This document shows positions 19,395 through 28,643 of a DNA stretch of 64,000 nt, in pieces. Both the position numbers and the translations under genes were made by a program. The first letter of the stretch is position 1. Every line of letters begins with the position of its first letter. The notes below the pieces were generated by a model that did no database searches, had not been told where the DNA came from, and worked only from the letters and a program-made list of their open reading frames with translations. The stretch is from Achromobacter insuavis (GTDB lineage: Bacteria > Pseudomonadota > Gammaproteobacteria > Burkholderiales > Burkholderiaceae_B), in assembly GCF_902859645.1 (NCBI RefSeq), contig NZ_CADIJR010000017.1:1-64000 (forward strand), given 5' to 3'.

Positions 19395-20332
19395 CGGTGC
19401 TTCCAGAAGATCAGCGCCAGGAACAGGAGGCCGCCCAGCCCGCCCGCGGTCAGGCCGATCGGCACCTCGAACGGGTGGATCAACAGGCGGCCAAGCACGT
19501 CGCAGGCCAGCAGCAACGACGCGCCGCCCAGCGCCACCACCGGCAGGGTGCGGCTCAGGTTGTCGCCGTAATGCAGCGCCACCAGATTCGGCACCACCAG
19601 GCCGACGAAGGGAATCGCGCCGACCGTGATGACCGTGGCGGACACCGTCACGGCCACCAGCATCAGCCCCAGCGCCACGGTGGCGCCATAGTTCAGCCCC
19701 AGGCTCGACGCCACGCCCTCGCCCATGCCCAGCACGGTGAAACGGTGCGCGTACAGATACGTCAACGCGACGATCGGCAGGATCAGGTAGATGATTTCGT
19801 AGTTCCCCTGCACGATCCGGGAGAAATCGCCCAGCATCCAGCCCTGCATGCTCTGCAGGATGTTGTGGCGATAGGCATGGAACTCGGCCAGCGCGCTCAG
19901 CACGCCGCCGTACATCAGGCCGATCACCGGCACCAGCACGGTGTTCTTGAACTTCACGCGGCGCACGATCGCCACGAAGAGCAGGCTGGCGGCCAGGCAG
20001 AACGCCAGCGCGAACAGCATCCGCACGGTCGCGCCGGCGGCGGGCGCCAGCGTCAGCGACACCAGGATGCCGAACTTGGCGGCGTCCAGCCCGCCCGAGG
20101 TGGCGGGTTCGACGAACTTGTTGCGCACCACGTGCTGCAGGATCACGCCGCAGACCGACAGCCCCACGCCCGTCAGCACCAGCGCCGCCAGGCGCGGCAG
20201 CCGGCTCGCCGTCAGCGTCAGCCAGGCGTCGCCCGACAGCGACAACACCTGCGACCATGCCATCTGCCGCGCGCCCACCAGCAGCGACGCGCCGCACAGC
20301 ACGATGAACACGCCGATCAACCCCGCACGCAT
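19391..20332 (-). CDS. FecCD-family siderophore permease, subunit 1
   Basis: A 313-residue permease with FecCD landmarks: TASRLPRLAALVLTGVGLSV (start of the family pattern), GVILQHVVRNKFVEPATSG and VGAIPFVGLVVPNLVAL. It resembles FatD/CeuB/YclN. Its start overlaps the end of the second ABC half-transporter gene by ATGA, which joins the export-fold transporters and the classical importer in a single transcript. Confidence 0.93.
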   Translation of the reverse strand: MRAGLIGVFIVLCGASLLVGARQMAWSQVLSLSGDAWLTLTASRLPRLAALVLTGVGLSVCGVILQHVVRNKFVEPATSGGLDAAKFGILVSLTLAPAAGATVRMLFALAFCLAASLLFVAIVRRVKFKNTVLVPVIGLMYGGVLSALAEFHAYRHNILQSMQGWMLGDFSRIVQGNYEIIYLILPIVALTYLYAHRFTVLGMGEGVASSLGLNYGATVALGLMLVAVTVSATVITVGAIPFVGLVVPNLVALHYGDNLSRTLPVVALGGASLLLACDVLGRLLIHPFEVPIGLTAGGLGGLLFLALIFWKHR

Positions 20333-22101
20333 CAGCCGCCCGCCTCGTCCGGCGCCGCGGCGGCGATGCGCCAGCCCTTGGCGGCCCGACGCTGCGCCAG
20401 GAATCGCGCATAGCGCCCCTGGCTCGCGCGCAGCAGCGTGGGCGACCCCTGTTCGACAATGCGGCCCGCTTCCAGCACCACGACCTGGTCGGCCATCGCC
20501 ACCGTGGAGAGCTGATGGGCAATCACCACCAGCGTGCAGCGGCCGCGCAACCGCGCCAGCGCCTCGGTGACGACGATCTGGTTCTCGGCATCCAGCGCCG
20601 CGGTCGCCTCGTCCACCAGCAGGATCGGGGCGGCGCTGATCAAGGCGCGGGCAATGGCGACGCGCTGGCGTTCGCCGCCGGACAGGCGCGCGCCGCCCTC
20701 GCCCACCGCCGTGTCCAGGCCTTGCGGCAGCCGTTCGGCAATCGCCGCCACGCCTGCCTGCCGCGCGGCATCCATGACCTCGGCGTCGCTGGCGTCCGGC
20801 TTGCCGACGCGGATGTTGTCGGCGATGCTGCCCGAAAACAGATAGTTGTCCTGGAAGATCTGGCGGATCTGGCCGGCCAGGCGCGCGCTGGCGATCTGCC
20901 TCACATCGACGCCGCCGACGCTGACGCTGCCCGCGGTCGCGTCGAAAAAGCGGGCGATCAGCCGCGCCAGTGTGGTCTTGCCGGAACCGGACTCGCCGAT
21001 CAGGGCGACCATGCTGCCCGGCGCGATGCGCAGCGTCACGCCGCGCAATACGTCCGCTTCCTCCGGCGCGTAGCGGAAGTCCACCTCGCGCAGTTCGATC
21101 GCGCCATCGCGCGGCGCCTGCGGCGTCCCGGGCTCCGGCAGCGGCTGCACCGCGAACAGCGCCGCGATGGCATCGAGCTGGCCGCGCGCGCCGCGCAGCA
21201 CTTCGCCATAGCCCGCCACTTCCAGCAGCGCGTCGACGTAGCGGGCCGCCAGCACCAGCGAGACAATGACCGCCGCGGCCGCGCCGGGCGCCAGCGGGCC
21301 GCCCGCGAGATCGTTGGCCCACCACACCGCCGCCATCAGCATGGCGGCGAATGCCGCCTGCGCGGCCCAGGCATTCAGGACGGCCGACCCCGCCGACAAC
21401 CAGATCAACCGCGCGCCGGCCTGGCGCTGGCGTTCGACCGCCTGCTCCAGCAAGCGCAGGCCACCGCCGTCGCCATTGAACGCGCGCAGCACGGACTGCG
21501 CCTGGGCGAACTCCACCACGCGCTGGCTGGCATCGGCAAAGCTGCGATGGAACGCGTCGTCCGCCCGCCGCGACATGGCGGCCGTCAATGCCAGGACGCC
21601 GGCCAGCAGCGGCAGCGCCAGCAGCGCGATCACGCCCAGCAGCCAGTGCTGCGCGAACAGCGCCACCACCAGCACCATCGGCGTCACGATCCCGGTGAGC
21701 ACCGGCGTGAACACGTGCGCGGGAAGCTGGGCCACCGCCATCATGCCCTGCGTGACCACATGCCCCAGACGCGCCGTGTTCGCCGGCGTGAACCATCCGA
21801 CCGGCAACCGCGCCACGTGCTCGCCCAGGCGATGGCGGCCGCTTTGCAGGATGGCCACGCCCACGCGCACGCCGGCCCGCTCCACCTGGCGCCGCAACAG
21901 CCAGCAAACCGCCACCTCGGCCGCGAGCAGCGCCAGCCAAGGCGCCATCCGCCGCACGTCGCCGTCGAGCAGATGGATCAGCACCGGCGCCAGCGAGGCG
22001 ATGGCCACCCCGCACAGCACGCCATAGGCGATGGCCATCCCGGCATAGCGCCGCAGCACGGACGCCTCCTTGCCCAGCAACAGCAGGAACGTCTTCAGCA
22101 T
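20332..22101 (-). CDS. ABC half-transporter B (export fold; YbtPQ/IrtAB-like)
   Basis: A 589-residue fusion of a six-helix type IV (exporter-fold) membrane domain (about 1-300) and a nucleotide-binding domain with Walker A GESGSGKTT, signature LSGGERQRVAIARAL and Walker B LLVDEAT. The companion gene upstream encodes a similar half, so a heterodimer is expected. Such pairs beside ferric-siderophore genes (YbtP/YbtQ of yersiniabactin, IrtA/IrtB of mycobactin) take part in import despite the exporter fold. The same role here is inferred from context; siderophore export remains possible. It overlaps the gene before it by seven bases. Confidence 0.88.
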   Translation of the reverse strand: MLKTFLLLLGKEASVLRRYAGMAIAYGVLCGVAIASLAPVLIHLLDGDVRRMAPWLALLAAEVAVCWLLRRQVERAGVRVGVAILQSGRHRLGEHVARLPVGWFTPANTARLGHVVTQGMMAVAQLPAHVFTPVLTGIVTPMVLVVALFAQHWLLGVIALLALPLLAGVLALTAAMSRRADDAFHRSFADASQRVVEFAQAQSVLRAFNGDGGGLRLLEQAVERQRQAGARLIWLSAGSAVLNAWAAQAAFAAMLMAAVWWANDLAGGPLAPGAAAAVIVSLVLAARYVDALLEVAGYGEVLRGARGQLDAIAALFAVQPLPEPGTPQAPRDGAIELREVDFRYAPEEADVLRGVTLRIAPGSMVALIGESGSGKTTLARLIARFFDATAGSVSVGGVDVRQIASARLAGQIRQIFQDNYLFSGSIADNIRVGKPDASDAEVMDAARQAGVAAIAERLPQGLDTAVGEGGARLSGGERQRVAIARALISAAPILLVDEATAALDAENQIVVTEALARLRGRCTLVVIAHQLSTVAMADQVVVLEAGRIVEQGSPTLLRASQGRYARFLAQRRAAKGWRIAAAAPDEAGG

Positions 22102-23894
22102 GACGCCCCCGCCTGTTCCGCCGCCACGTCGTAGCCGCCCAGCGCCCACAGCCGGGCATAGCGGCCGCCCTGCGCCAGCAGCGCGTCGTGCCGGCCCTGC
22201 TCGACGATGGCGCCGTCCTCCAGAACCAGAATGCGGTCGGCGTGCATCACCGTATCCAGCCGATGGGCGATCACCATCAGCGTGCGCCCTTGCGCGAAAC
22301 GCGACAGCGCCTCCTGGATCGCCACCTCGTTGCCGGCATCGGCCGCCGCCGTGGCCTCGTCGCACACCAGCACCGGCGCGTCGAGCAACACGGCGCGCGC
22401 GATGCTCACGCGCTGGCGTTCGCCACCCGACAGTTGGGCGTCCTCGCCGACCACCGAGTCGTAGCCGCGCGGCAGCGCCAGGATGCGTTCATGGATGTTG
22501 GCGGCGCGCGCGGCGGCCTCGACCTCCTGGCGGCTGGCCGCCGGCCGACCCAGCGCGATGTTGTCGTGGATGCTGGCGTGGATCAGGCGCACTTCCTGCA
22601 ACACGAAGCCGATGCGCCGGTAGAGCTGCGTGGTCTCGATGTGCCGCAGGTCCACCCCGCCCAACGTGATGCGCCCCTCGGCCGGATCGAAGAACCGCAG
22701 CAACAGCCGCGCCAGCGTGGACTTGCCCGCGCCCGACGTGCCGACGACGGCCGTAACGGTGCCGGGTTGCAGCGTGAAACTGATGTTCGACAACGCCGGG
22801 CGCGCCTCGCCGTAGGCATAGCCGACATTCTCGAAGCGCACCTCGTGGCCGGCCGGCGTCTCGCGCCGGCCGCTCCCGGGCGCTGCCAGCACCGGTGTCC
22901 GCAGCAGCGCCAGCACGCGCTGCGCGGCGGCCGTGGCGCTGCCCAGGTCGTGCAGCAGCGTATGCAGCAGCAGCACCGGCGCGCAGATGCCCGGCGCCAC
23001 CAGCGCGAACGGCAACACGTCCACCGGCGCGATCCAGCCCAGGCCGACGAACACGGCGCCGCTGGCCAGCACCCCCCCCAGCACCGTGACCGGAGCGATC
23101 ATGGCGTGCGCATGGGCCATCGCCGCCACCAGCGGACGCGTGAAGCGGCGGAAGGCCTCGGCGAGTCCATCCACGGCCTCGTGGTAGCCGCGATGCGCCT
23201 TGCCATCGACGCCGAACGCCTTGACCACCGGCATCCCGCCGACGAACTCGACGGTCGCGCCGTTCAGGCGCTCGAGCCGGGTGACGAAGGTCTGCATCTC
23301 GGCGCCGCCGGCCTTCATGGCGCGGCGCAGGAACAGGAAGAACCCCGGAAATGGCAGCAACGCCGCCAGCGCCATGCGCCAGTCCAGCGCGAACAGGTAG
23401 ATGACCGACAGCCCGATGGCGCCCGCCGCGCGGCCCACCGCCGTGTAGAAATGCGCGGTCAGGCTGTGCAGCGTGGCGATGTCATCCTGCATCGCCTGCT
23501 TGACCTCGCCCGACGCGCGGCCGGTGAACCAGCCCAGCGGCGCCTGCGCCAGCCGCCGCGCCACGGCCAGGCGCAGGTGATGCGTGATGCGGTTGTCGGC
23601 CAGATGCGCGGTCAGCTCGCCGGCGGACACCAGCGCCATGCCGGCGAACAGGCAAGCCACGCTGGCGCCCGCCACCCACCAGAGTTCGGCCCGCCGCGAC
23701 GCCTGGGCGGCATCCGCCGCATCGAGGCCGGCCAGCAGCAGCTGGGCGATGTGCGCGATACCCGCCAGCGGCGCCAGCGTCAGCATGGCGCCCACCGAGG
23801 CCAGCGCCGCCGCGGCGATCAGTTGCCCGCGGATCGGGGACAACACTTGCCTGAGCGGGCCAGGTGTGGCCGCGGCGACTGCGGACGTGCTCAT
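22095..23894 (-). CDS. ABC half-transporter A (export fold; YbtPQ/IrtAB-like)
   Basis: A 599-residue half-transporter with an exporter-fold membrane domain (helices between about 25 and 310) and a C-terminal ATPase with Walker A GTSGAGKST, signature LSGGERQRVSIARAV and Walker B VLVCDEAT. It is the first gene of the siderophore operon and starts 25 bases from a Fur-like site. Both halves have complete ATPase motifs by eye. There is no siderophore-interacting (ferric-reductase) domain fused to it, unlike IrtA. Confidence 0.88.
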   Translation of the reverse strand: MSTSAVAAATPGPLRQVLSPIRGQLIAAAALASVGAMLTLAPLAGIAHIAQLLLAGLDAADAAQASRRAELWWVAGASVACLFAGMALVSAGELTAHLADNRITHHLRLAVARRLAQAPLGWFTGRASGEVKQAMQDDIATLHSLTAHFYTAVGRAAGAIGLSVIYLFALDWRMALAALLPFPGFFLFLRRAMKAGGAEMQTFVTRLERLNGATVEFVGGMPVVKAFGVDGKAHRGYHEAVDGLAEAFRRFTRPLVAAMAHAHAMIAPVTVLGGVLASGAVFVGLGWIAPVDVLPFALVAPGICAPVLLLHTLLHDLGSATAAAQRVLALLRTPVLAAPGSGRRETPAGHEVRFENVGYAYGEARPALSNISFTLQPGTVTAVVGTSGAGKSTLARLLLRFFDPAEGRITLGGVDLRHIETTQLYRRIGFVLQEVRLIHASIHDNIALGRPAASRQEVEAAARAANIHERILALPRGYDSVVGEDAQLSGGERQRVSIARAVLLDAPVLVCDEATAAADAGNEVAIQEALSRFAQGRTLMVIAHRLDTVMHADRILVLEDGAIVEQGRHDALLAQGGRYARLWALGGYDVAAEQAGASC

Positions 23895-23918
23895 GAAATC
23901 GGACTACCCAGATGTTGG

Positions 23919-23933
23919 TGATAATTATTTGCA
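23919..23933 (-). promoter_or_regulatory. Candidate Fur box of the siderophore ABC operon
   Basis: TGATAATTATTTGCA (minus strand TGCAAATAATTATCA) matches the 7-1-7 Fur pattern on its left arm and partly on the right. It lies just upstream of the operon start at 23894. Confidence 0.55.
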
Positions 23934-23938
23934 TGACT

Positions 23939-23981
23939 ATAAACTAAATATTGAATTAGTTGCATTGCAATAAACTAAATA
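23939..23981. promoter_or_regulatory. Candidate TetR operator cluster
   Basis: ATAAACTAAATA occurs twice (23939-23950 and 23970-23981), 31 bases apart. Between them AACTAAAT-ATTG-AATTAGTT (23942-23961) is an inverted repeat with one mismatch per arm. This is the only region between the divergent siderophore operon and the TetR gene. Confidence 0.5.
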
Positions 23982-24034
23982 ATCGTGCGCGGGTTAAAGT
24001 GACGGATAGCCGCCGCCACCACCAAGGACCAGAC

Positions 24035-24655
24035 ATGAACCCGCCAGAGCGCCGTCCGGCGCGGGGCCGCCCGCCCACCATCACCCTGGAGCGGATCGCC
24101 GACGCCGGCATAGCGATGGGCTTGCCCAACCTCACCTTCGTCGGCGTCGCCGCCGCGCTGGGCGTCAGCCACATGGCGCTCTACAAGCACGTGCCGAGCC
24201 TGGAGGCGCTCAAGCGCCTGATCGCCGAGGAGATCTTCAAGCGCTGGCAGATCCCGCAAGCCAGCGGCAACGACCGCGGCGGGCTGAAGGAATACCTGAC
24301 CGTGTTCACCGCGTCGGTGCGCGAGTTCGTCAAGGCGCATCCGGGCGTGACGCCCTACGTGATCCGGCGGCTGGCGGCCACGCCGTCAATGATCGCCAAG
24401 ATCGAGGGGCACCAGCGCCACATCGCCCATGCCTACGGCATTTCAAGGGAACAGGCGCGCATGCTGCTGGCGACCGTGGCGTTCCATTGCATGGCGGTGG
24501 CCGACACGGTGTATTCGGTAGCCGGCCTGGAACCGGTGGTCGAGGCGGCGCGCGCCGCCGAAGAGGCCGAGATGGAAGCGGAACTCGATCAGGGCATGCA
24601 GGCGCTGATCATCGGCGTGCTGGCGGTGTTGGAAAGCGAGACGCCGCGGACCTGA
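24035..24655 (+). CDS. TetR-family transcriptional regulator
   Basis: A 206-residue regulator. The N-terminal helix-turn-helix spans about residues 15-60 (TLERIADAGIAMGLPNLTFV, ending in MALYKHVPSLEAL), and the C-terminal ligand domain is entirely helical. The start at 24035 has AAGGA six bases upstream; a longer in-frame start at 23960 would run through the operator repeats. It is divergent from the siderophore operon, which it could control together with Fur; the repeats in the shared gap support this. The ligand is unknown, but a siderophore is a fair guess. Confidence 0.85.
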   Translation: MNPPERRPARGRPPTITLERIADAGIAMGLPNLTFVGVAAALGVSHMALYKHVPSLEALKRLIAEEIFKRWQIPQASGNDRGGLKEYLTVFTASVREFVKAHPGVTPYVIRRLAATPSMIAKIEGHQRHIAHAYGISREQARMLLATVAFHCMAVADTVYSVAGLEPVVEAARAAEEAEMEAELDQGMQALIIGVLAVLESETPRT

Positions 24656-24668
24656 CGCGGCGGGGCTG

Positions 24669-25613
24669 TCACGGCCCGCTTCGTCCTTGCTCCAGCTCGC
24701 CAGGCTCCAGGAAGAACTGGCGGTTCCCTTCCAGCCGCCCGACGATGAAGTCCACGAACGTGCGCACGCGCAGCGGCTGCTCGGTGCGGCGGCCGTAGTA
24801 CAGGTAGATGCCCTCGAGATAGACCACGTGCCGCAGCAGCAGCGGCACCAGCCGGCCGGCGCGGATGTGCGGCACGGCGCTGAAGCTGCCCAGCTGGCCA
24901 ATGGCCTCGCCCGCCAGCACGGTCTGGGCCTCGGCGTCGATATCGTTCATGCACAGCGCCGGCGTGATCTCGCGGTAGACCTGCTCGCCGTCGACCTGGA
25001 ATGCCCACGGCGCGAGCTTGCCGGTGTTGGCGTGGATGTATCCGGTGCAGCGATGCCGCGCCAGATCGTCGATATCCGCGGGCGCGCCGTGGCGCGCCAG
25101 GTAGTCGGGCGACGCGCAGATCAGCAGCTGGATCGGCACCAGCCGCCGCGCCACGGTGCCCGCCGCCGGCAGCGAGCCGCCGCGAAAACCCACGTCGGCC
25201 CGGTCGGTGACCAGATCGGTGAAGCGGTCATCGAAATGCACATCGAGCTGCACGCCGGGATATTCGCGCGCGAACGCCAGCACGTGCTGCCACAGCATGC
25301 AGTGGATCAGCGCCCGCGGCGCGCTGATGCGCAGCGGGCCGTTGATCTCGTCGCCCGCGCGCCGCGCATCCGCCAGCGCGTCCGACAGCAGCCCCAGAGC
25401 CGGACTGGCATTGTCGAGCAGCCGCTGTCCCGCCTCGGTCAGGCTCAGCTTGCGCGTGGTCCGGCGCAGCAGCTGCACGCCCAGCGCTTTCTCCAGCTGC
25501 ATCACCGCGTGGCTCGCCGCCTGCGGCGAAATGCCCTGGTCCACCGCCGCCTTGCGCAGGCTGCCCAGCATGGCGGTGCGCACGAAGATGGTCAGGGCGC
25601 GGACTTCATTCAT
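24669..25613 (-). CDS. LysR-family transcriptional regulator
   Basis: A 314-residue LysR regulator with a winged helix at residues 1-60 (SLRKAAVDQGISPQAASHA, then LEKALGVQLLRRTTRKLSLT) and a periplasmic-binding-like effector domain from about 90. It is divergent from an SDR gene with a 135-base gap containing GAATAG-type palindromes. LysR proteins usually repress themselves and activate the divergent gene when bound to a metabolite, so this one probably controls the SDR at 25749. Confidence 0.92.
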   Translation of the reverse strand: MNEVRALTIFVRTAMLGSLRKAAVDQGISPQAASHAVMQLEKALGVQLLRRTTRKLSLTEAGQRLLDNASPALGLLSDALADARRAGDEINGPLRISAPRALIHCMLWQHVLAFAREYPGVQLDVHFDDRFTDLVTDRADVGFRGGSLPAAGTVARRLVPIQLLICASPDYLARHGAPADIDDLARHRCTGYIHANTGKLAPWAFQVDGEQVYREITPALCMNDIDAEAQTVLAGEAIGQLGSFSAVPHIRAGRLVPLLLRHVVYLEGIYLYYGRRTEQPLRVRTFVDFIVGRLEGNRQFFLEPGELEQGRSGP

Positions 25614-25670
25614 GGCGGGTCTCCCGGCCGGCCGGGGCGGCCAATTGGCAAATAAAAGTTGTTTATCATT

Positions 25671-25690
25671 CTATTGAATAGCCGCTATTC
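25671..25690. promoter_or_regulatory. Candidate LysR binding site
   Basis: CTATTGAATAGCCGCTATTC contains two overlapping palindromes, CTATT-G-AATAG and GAATAG-CCG-CTATTC. It lies between the divergent LysR and SDR start codons, where LysR recognition sites are expected. Confidence 0.5.
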
Positions 25691-25748
25691 GGAACACCCA
25701 CGGCTCTCTACCATGCGTTTCACCCCATCCCCCTGACAGGAGAAACGC

Positions 25749-26603
25749 ATGAACACCCCGACGAATTTCAAGAAAGTCTGGTTCATCACCGGCGCCTCGC
25801 GCGGCCTGGGCGCGCTGATCGCCAAGGCCGCCCTGGCCGACGGCAATGCCGTGGTCGCCGCCGGCCGCGATACCGCCGCCATCATCGAACGCCTGGGCCA
25901 GTCGCCCAGCCTGCTGCCGGTCGCGCTGGACGTGACCCGCCCCGAGCAGGCCCAGGCGGCGGTCGCCGCCGCGCTGGACGCCTTCGGCCGCATCGACGTG
26001 CTGGTCAACAACGCCGGCTTCGGCCTGCTGGGCGCGGTCGAGGAATCCAGCGACGCTGACGTGCGCCGCATGTACGACACCAACGTCTTCGGCCTGCTCA
26101 ACGTGACCCGCGCGGTGCTGCCGGCCATGCGCGCGCGCCGCGCCGGCCATGTCATCAACATCTCGTCCATCGGCGGCTTCCGCTCGGGCGCCGGCTTCGG
26201 CGCGTACTGCTCGACCAAGTTCGCCGTCGAGGGGTTGACCGAGGCCCTGCGCGACGAGCTGGCGCCGCTGGGCATCCACGCCACCGTGGTCGAGCCCGGC
26301 TACTTCCGCACCGACTTCCTGGATGCCACCTCGCTGGTGGTCGCGCCGGGCGAGATCGCCGACTACGCGGCCACGTCGGGCCAGGTGCGCCAGAAGGCCG
26401 TGCACCTGAACCATCAGCAGCCCGGCGACCCCGTCAAATTGGCTGCGGCCATGGTCGAATTGGCCAACGCCGCCGAACCGCCGCTGCGCCTGCCGCTGGG
26501 CAGCGACACCCTGGCGGCCATCGCCGACAAGCAGGCCTACGTGGCCCGCGAGACGCAGGCCTGGGAAGCGCTGGCGCGCTCGACCGATTTCGCCGCGGGC
26601 TGA
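25749..26603 (+). CDS. Short-chain dehydrogenase/reductase
   Basis: A 284-residue classical SDR. The nucleotide-binding motif is TGASRGLG (residues 12-19), followed by NNAG (near 88), the catalytic Ser in NISSIGG and the YxxxK motif YCSTK (near 157). A basic residue after the glycine motif suggests preference for NADP(H). AGGAG lies six bases before the start. The substrate cannot be named. It is divergent from the LysR gene, its likely regulator. Confidence 0.92.
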   Translation: MNTPTNFKKVWFITGASRGLGALIAKAALADGNAVVAAGRDTAAIIERLGQSPSLLPVALDVTRPEQAQAAVAAALDAFGRIDVLVNNAGFGLLGAVEESSDADVRRMYDTNVFGLLNVTRAVLPAMRARRAGHVINISSIGGFRSGAGFGAYCSTKFAVEGLTEALRDELAPLGIHATVVEPGYFRTDFLDATSLVVAPGEIADYAATSGQVRQKAVHLNHQQPGDPVKLAAAMVELANAAEPPLRLPLGSDTLAAIADKQAYVARETQAWEALARSTDFAAG

Positions 26604-26650
26604 ATCCGCCGCGCCTGCCCCCCTGCCGCGTGCCGCGTGTCAGGCACTAG

Positions 26651-26666
26651 ACTACCGACCGGTAGT
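26651..26666. promoter_or_regulatory. Candidate TetR operator (ACTACCG-AC-CGGTAGT)
   Basis: A perfect inverted repeat with seven-base arms and a two-base spacer lies 85 bases before the TetR gene at 26751, in a stretch that also carries TAGTTTAAAGT promoter-like sequence. Confidence 0.6.
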
Positions 26667-26750
26667 TAGTTTAAAGTCCGCCCACCTGAAGGCCGGCCAT
26701 CAACGGCGCCCGCCCCCGGCCTTCAGCGGATCGACCAGGACTTCCCCGCC

Positions 26751-27359
26751 ATGACACGCACCCCTTCCGTCCAGCGCATCCTCGACGCCGCGCTCGGCCA
26801 CTTCGCCAACCAGGGCTACGATGGCGCATCGCTCGCCGATATCGCCGACACCGTCGGCATCCGCAAGGCCTCGCTCTATACGCATTTCGCCAGCAAGGAC
26901 GCCCTGTACCGCGAGATCTTCACCGACGCGCTGGCGCTGGAAATGCAGCTGGCGCGGGACTGCTTCGACGCCGAGGCCGGCAACGCCCTGCCCGGCTCCG
27001 CCTATTGCGCCCATCTGGTCGGGCGCCATGGCGACTCCCTGCACCTGCGCTTCCTGCTGCGCGCCAGCTACGTCCCGCCCGAGACGCTCGAGACCGCCAT
27101 CACCGCCGACTACGAAACCTATCTGGCGCAGTTGCGCGCGGACTTCGACGCCCGGCTGCGCGCCTGGGTCGGCAAGCGCGCCCGTCTGTCGAAGGCGGCC
27201 GCGGCGCGCTACGCCGAGGCCTACCTGGGCATGATCGATGCCGTGCAGGTCAAGCTGGTCTACACCAATGCCGATCAGGCGGGGCAGCGGCTGGCCGCCA
27301 TGCAACGCCTGCAGGCCGACGCCCTGGCGCACGCCATCGGGCCGGAGCGCGCGGCATGA
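26751..27359 (+). CDS. TetR-family transcriptional regulator
   Basis: A 202-residue TetR protein with an N-terminal HTH (residues 7-55: [38 protein letters not shown]) and a C-terminal all-helical domain. It overlaps the MFS efflux gene by ATGA and has a palindrome upstream, the usual layout of a self-repressing efflux regulator that responds to the pump substrate. Confidence 0.9.
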   Translation: MTRTPSVQRILDAALGHFANQGYDGASLADIADTVGIRKASLYTHFASKDALYREIFTDALALEMQLARDCFDAEAGNALPGSAYCAHLVGRHGDSLHLRFLLRASYVPPETLETAITADYETYLAQLRADFDARLRAWVGKRARLSKAAAARYAEAYLGMIDAVQVKLVYTNADQAGQRLAAMQRLQADALAHAIGPERAA

Positions 27360-28576
27360 GCGGCGCCGCCACGACCCAACGCGGCGGCCTGATCGGCGCC
27401 GGCCTGATCCTGCTGCTGGCGCTGCTGACCGCGCTCGACGCCATGGCGATCGACATGTACCTGCCGGGCATGCCCGCCATCGCCGAGGACTTCGGCGTAT
27501 CGGCCGGACGCATCCAGCAGACGCTTTCCGTATTCCTGGCGGGGCTGGCCATCGGCCAGGCCCTGTACGGCCCGCTGCTGGACCGCTACGGCCGCCGCCT
27601 GCCGCTGCTGGCCGGCGTGGCCATCTTCGTCGCGGGCTCGGTGATGGCGGCCCTCGCGTCGACGGTGGAATGGCTGCTGGCCGCCCGCTTCGTGCAGGCG
27701 CTGGGCGCGGCGGCGGGCCTGGTGACGCCGCGCGCCATCGTCGCCGACCTGTGCGGCGTGACCGAGTCGGCGCGCATCTTCTCGCTCTTGATGCAGGTCA
27801 TGATGATCGCCCCCATCGCCGCGCCGATCCTGGGCGGCAGCCTGCTCGCGCATGGCGGCTGGCGCGGCATCTTCTGGGTGTTGGCGGGCCTGGGCGCGGC
27901 CGGACTGGCGTGGGGCTGGCGCGCGCTGCCCGACTCGCTGCCGGCCGAGCGCCGCGCGCCGCTGCATGCCGGCGCCATCCTGCGCGCCTATGGCCGGCAG
28001 CTGCGGCATCCGGCCTTCATGGCCTATACGCTGGCCGGCGGCTTCATCCTGGGGTCGCTGTTCAACTACATCAGCGCGTCGGCCTTCGTGTTCACCGGCC
28101 ACTTCGGGCTGAGCGCCACGCAGTTCAGCTATCTGTTCGCCGGCAACTCGGTGGCGCTGGTGCTGGGCGGCATGATCAGCAACCGGCTGCTTGACCAAAG
28201 ACGCTCCGCCGCTGCCATCCTGCTGGCGGGCATCGCGGCACACGCGCTGGCGGGGCTGGTCCTGTTCCTGCTGGCGCGGGCCGGCCAGGCGTCGTTCGCC
28301 GTGTACGCGGGCCTGCTGGCCGTCGCCGTCGGCGCGCTCGGGCTGGTCTTCGGCAACCTCACCGCCCTGACCATGAGCCACGCCGGCAAGCAGGCGGGCG
28401 TGGCGTCGGCGCTGATGGGCACGCTGCACTACCTGATGTCGGCCGCCATCGGCTACTCCGTCAGCCTGGCGCCGCAAGGGCCCGCGCTGCTGCCGCTGGC
28501 GATCTGCGCCTGCGGCGCGCTGGCCGCGGGCCTGTGCATGATCGCCATGGCGTCGGCCAAATCGCAGCACCGGTAA
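27356..28576 (+). CDS. Bcr/CflA-type MFS drug efflux transporter
   Basis: A 406-residue major facilitator with 12 predicted helices. The first loop motif is [15 protein letters not shown], and helix 1 carries the [10 protein letters not shown] sequence characteristic of the Bcr/CflA (DHA1) drug transporters. It is translationally coupled to the TetR gene before it. The substrate is unknown; bicyclomycin, sulfonamides and chloramphenicol are family substrates in other bacteria. Confidence 0.92.
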   Translation: MSGAATTQRGGLIGAGLILLLALLTALDAMAIDMYLPGMPAIAEDFGVSAGRIQQTLSVFLAGLAIGQALYGPLLDRYGRRLPLLAGVAIFVAGSVMAALASTVEWLLAARFVQALGAAAGLVTPRAIVADLCGVTESARIFSLLMQVMMIAPIAAPILGGSLLAHGGWRGIFWVLAGLGAAGLAWGWRALPDSLPAERRAPLHAGAILRAYGRQLRHPAFMAYTLAGGFILGSLFNYISASAFVFTGHFGLSATQFSYLFAGNSVALVLGGMISNRLLDQRRSAAAILLAGIAAHALAGLVLFLLARAGQASFAVYAGLLAVAVGALGLVFGNLTALTMSHAGKQAGVASALMGTLHYLMSAAIGYSVSLAPQGPALLPLAICACGALAAGLCMIAMASAKSQHR

Positions 28577-28643
28577 ACTGAGCCGGCTTCCCGGCGCCAA
28601 CGATGCCGGCCGAACGTTCACGCAATCCGGAGAGCTTCATTCC

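Noticed and set aside
20332-23894. Calling the two ABC half-transporters lipid A or drug exporters
   Set aside because: The exporter fold alone would allow it, but the overlaps with siderophore permease genes and the Fur-like site favour an iron-siderophore role.
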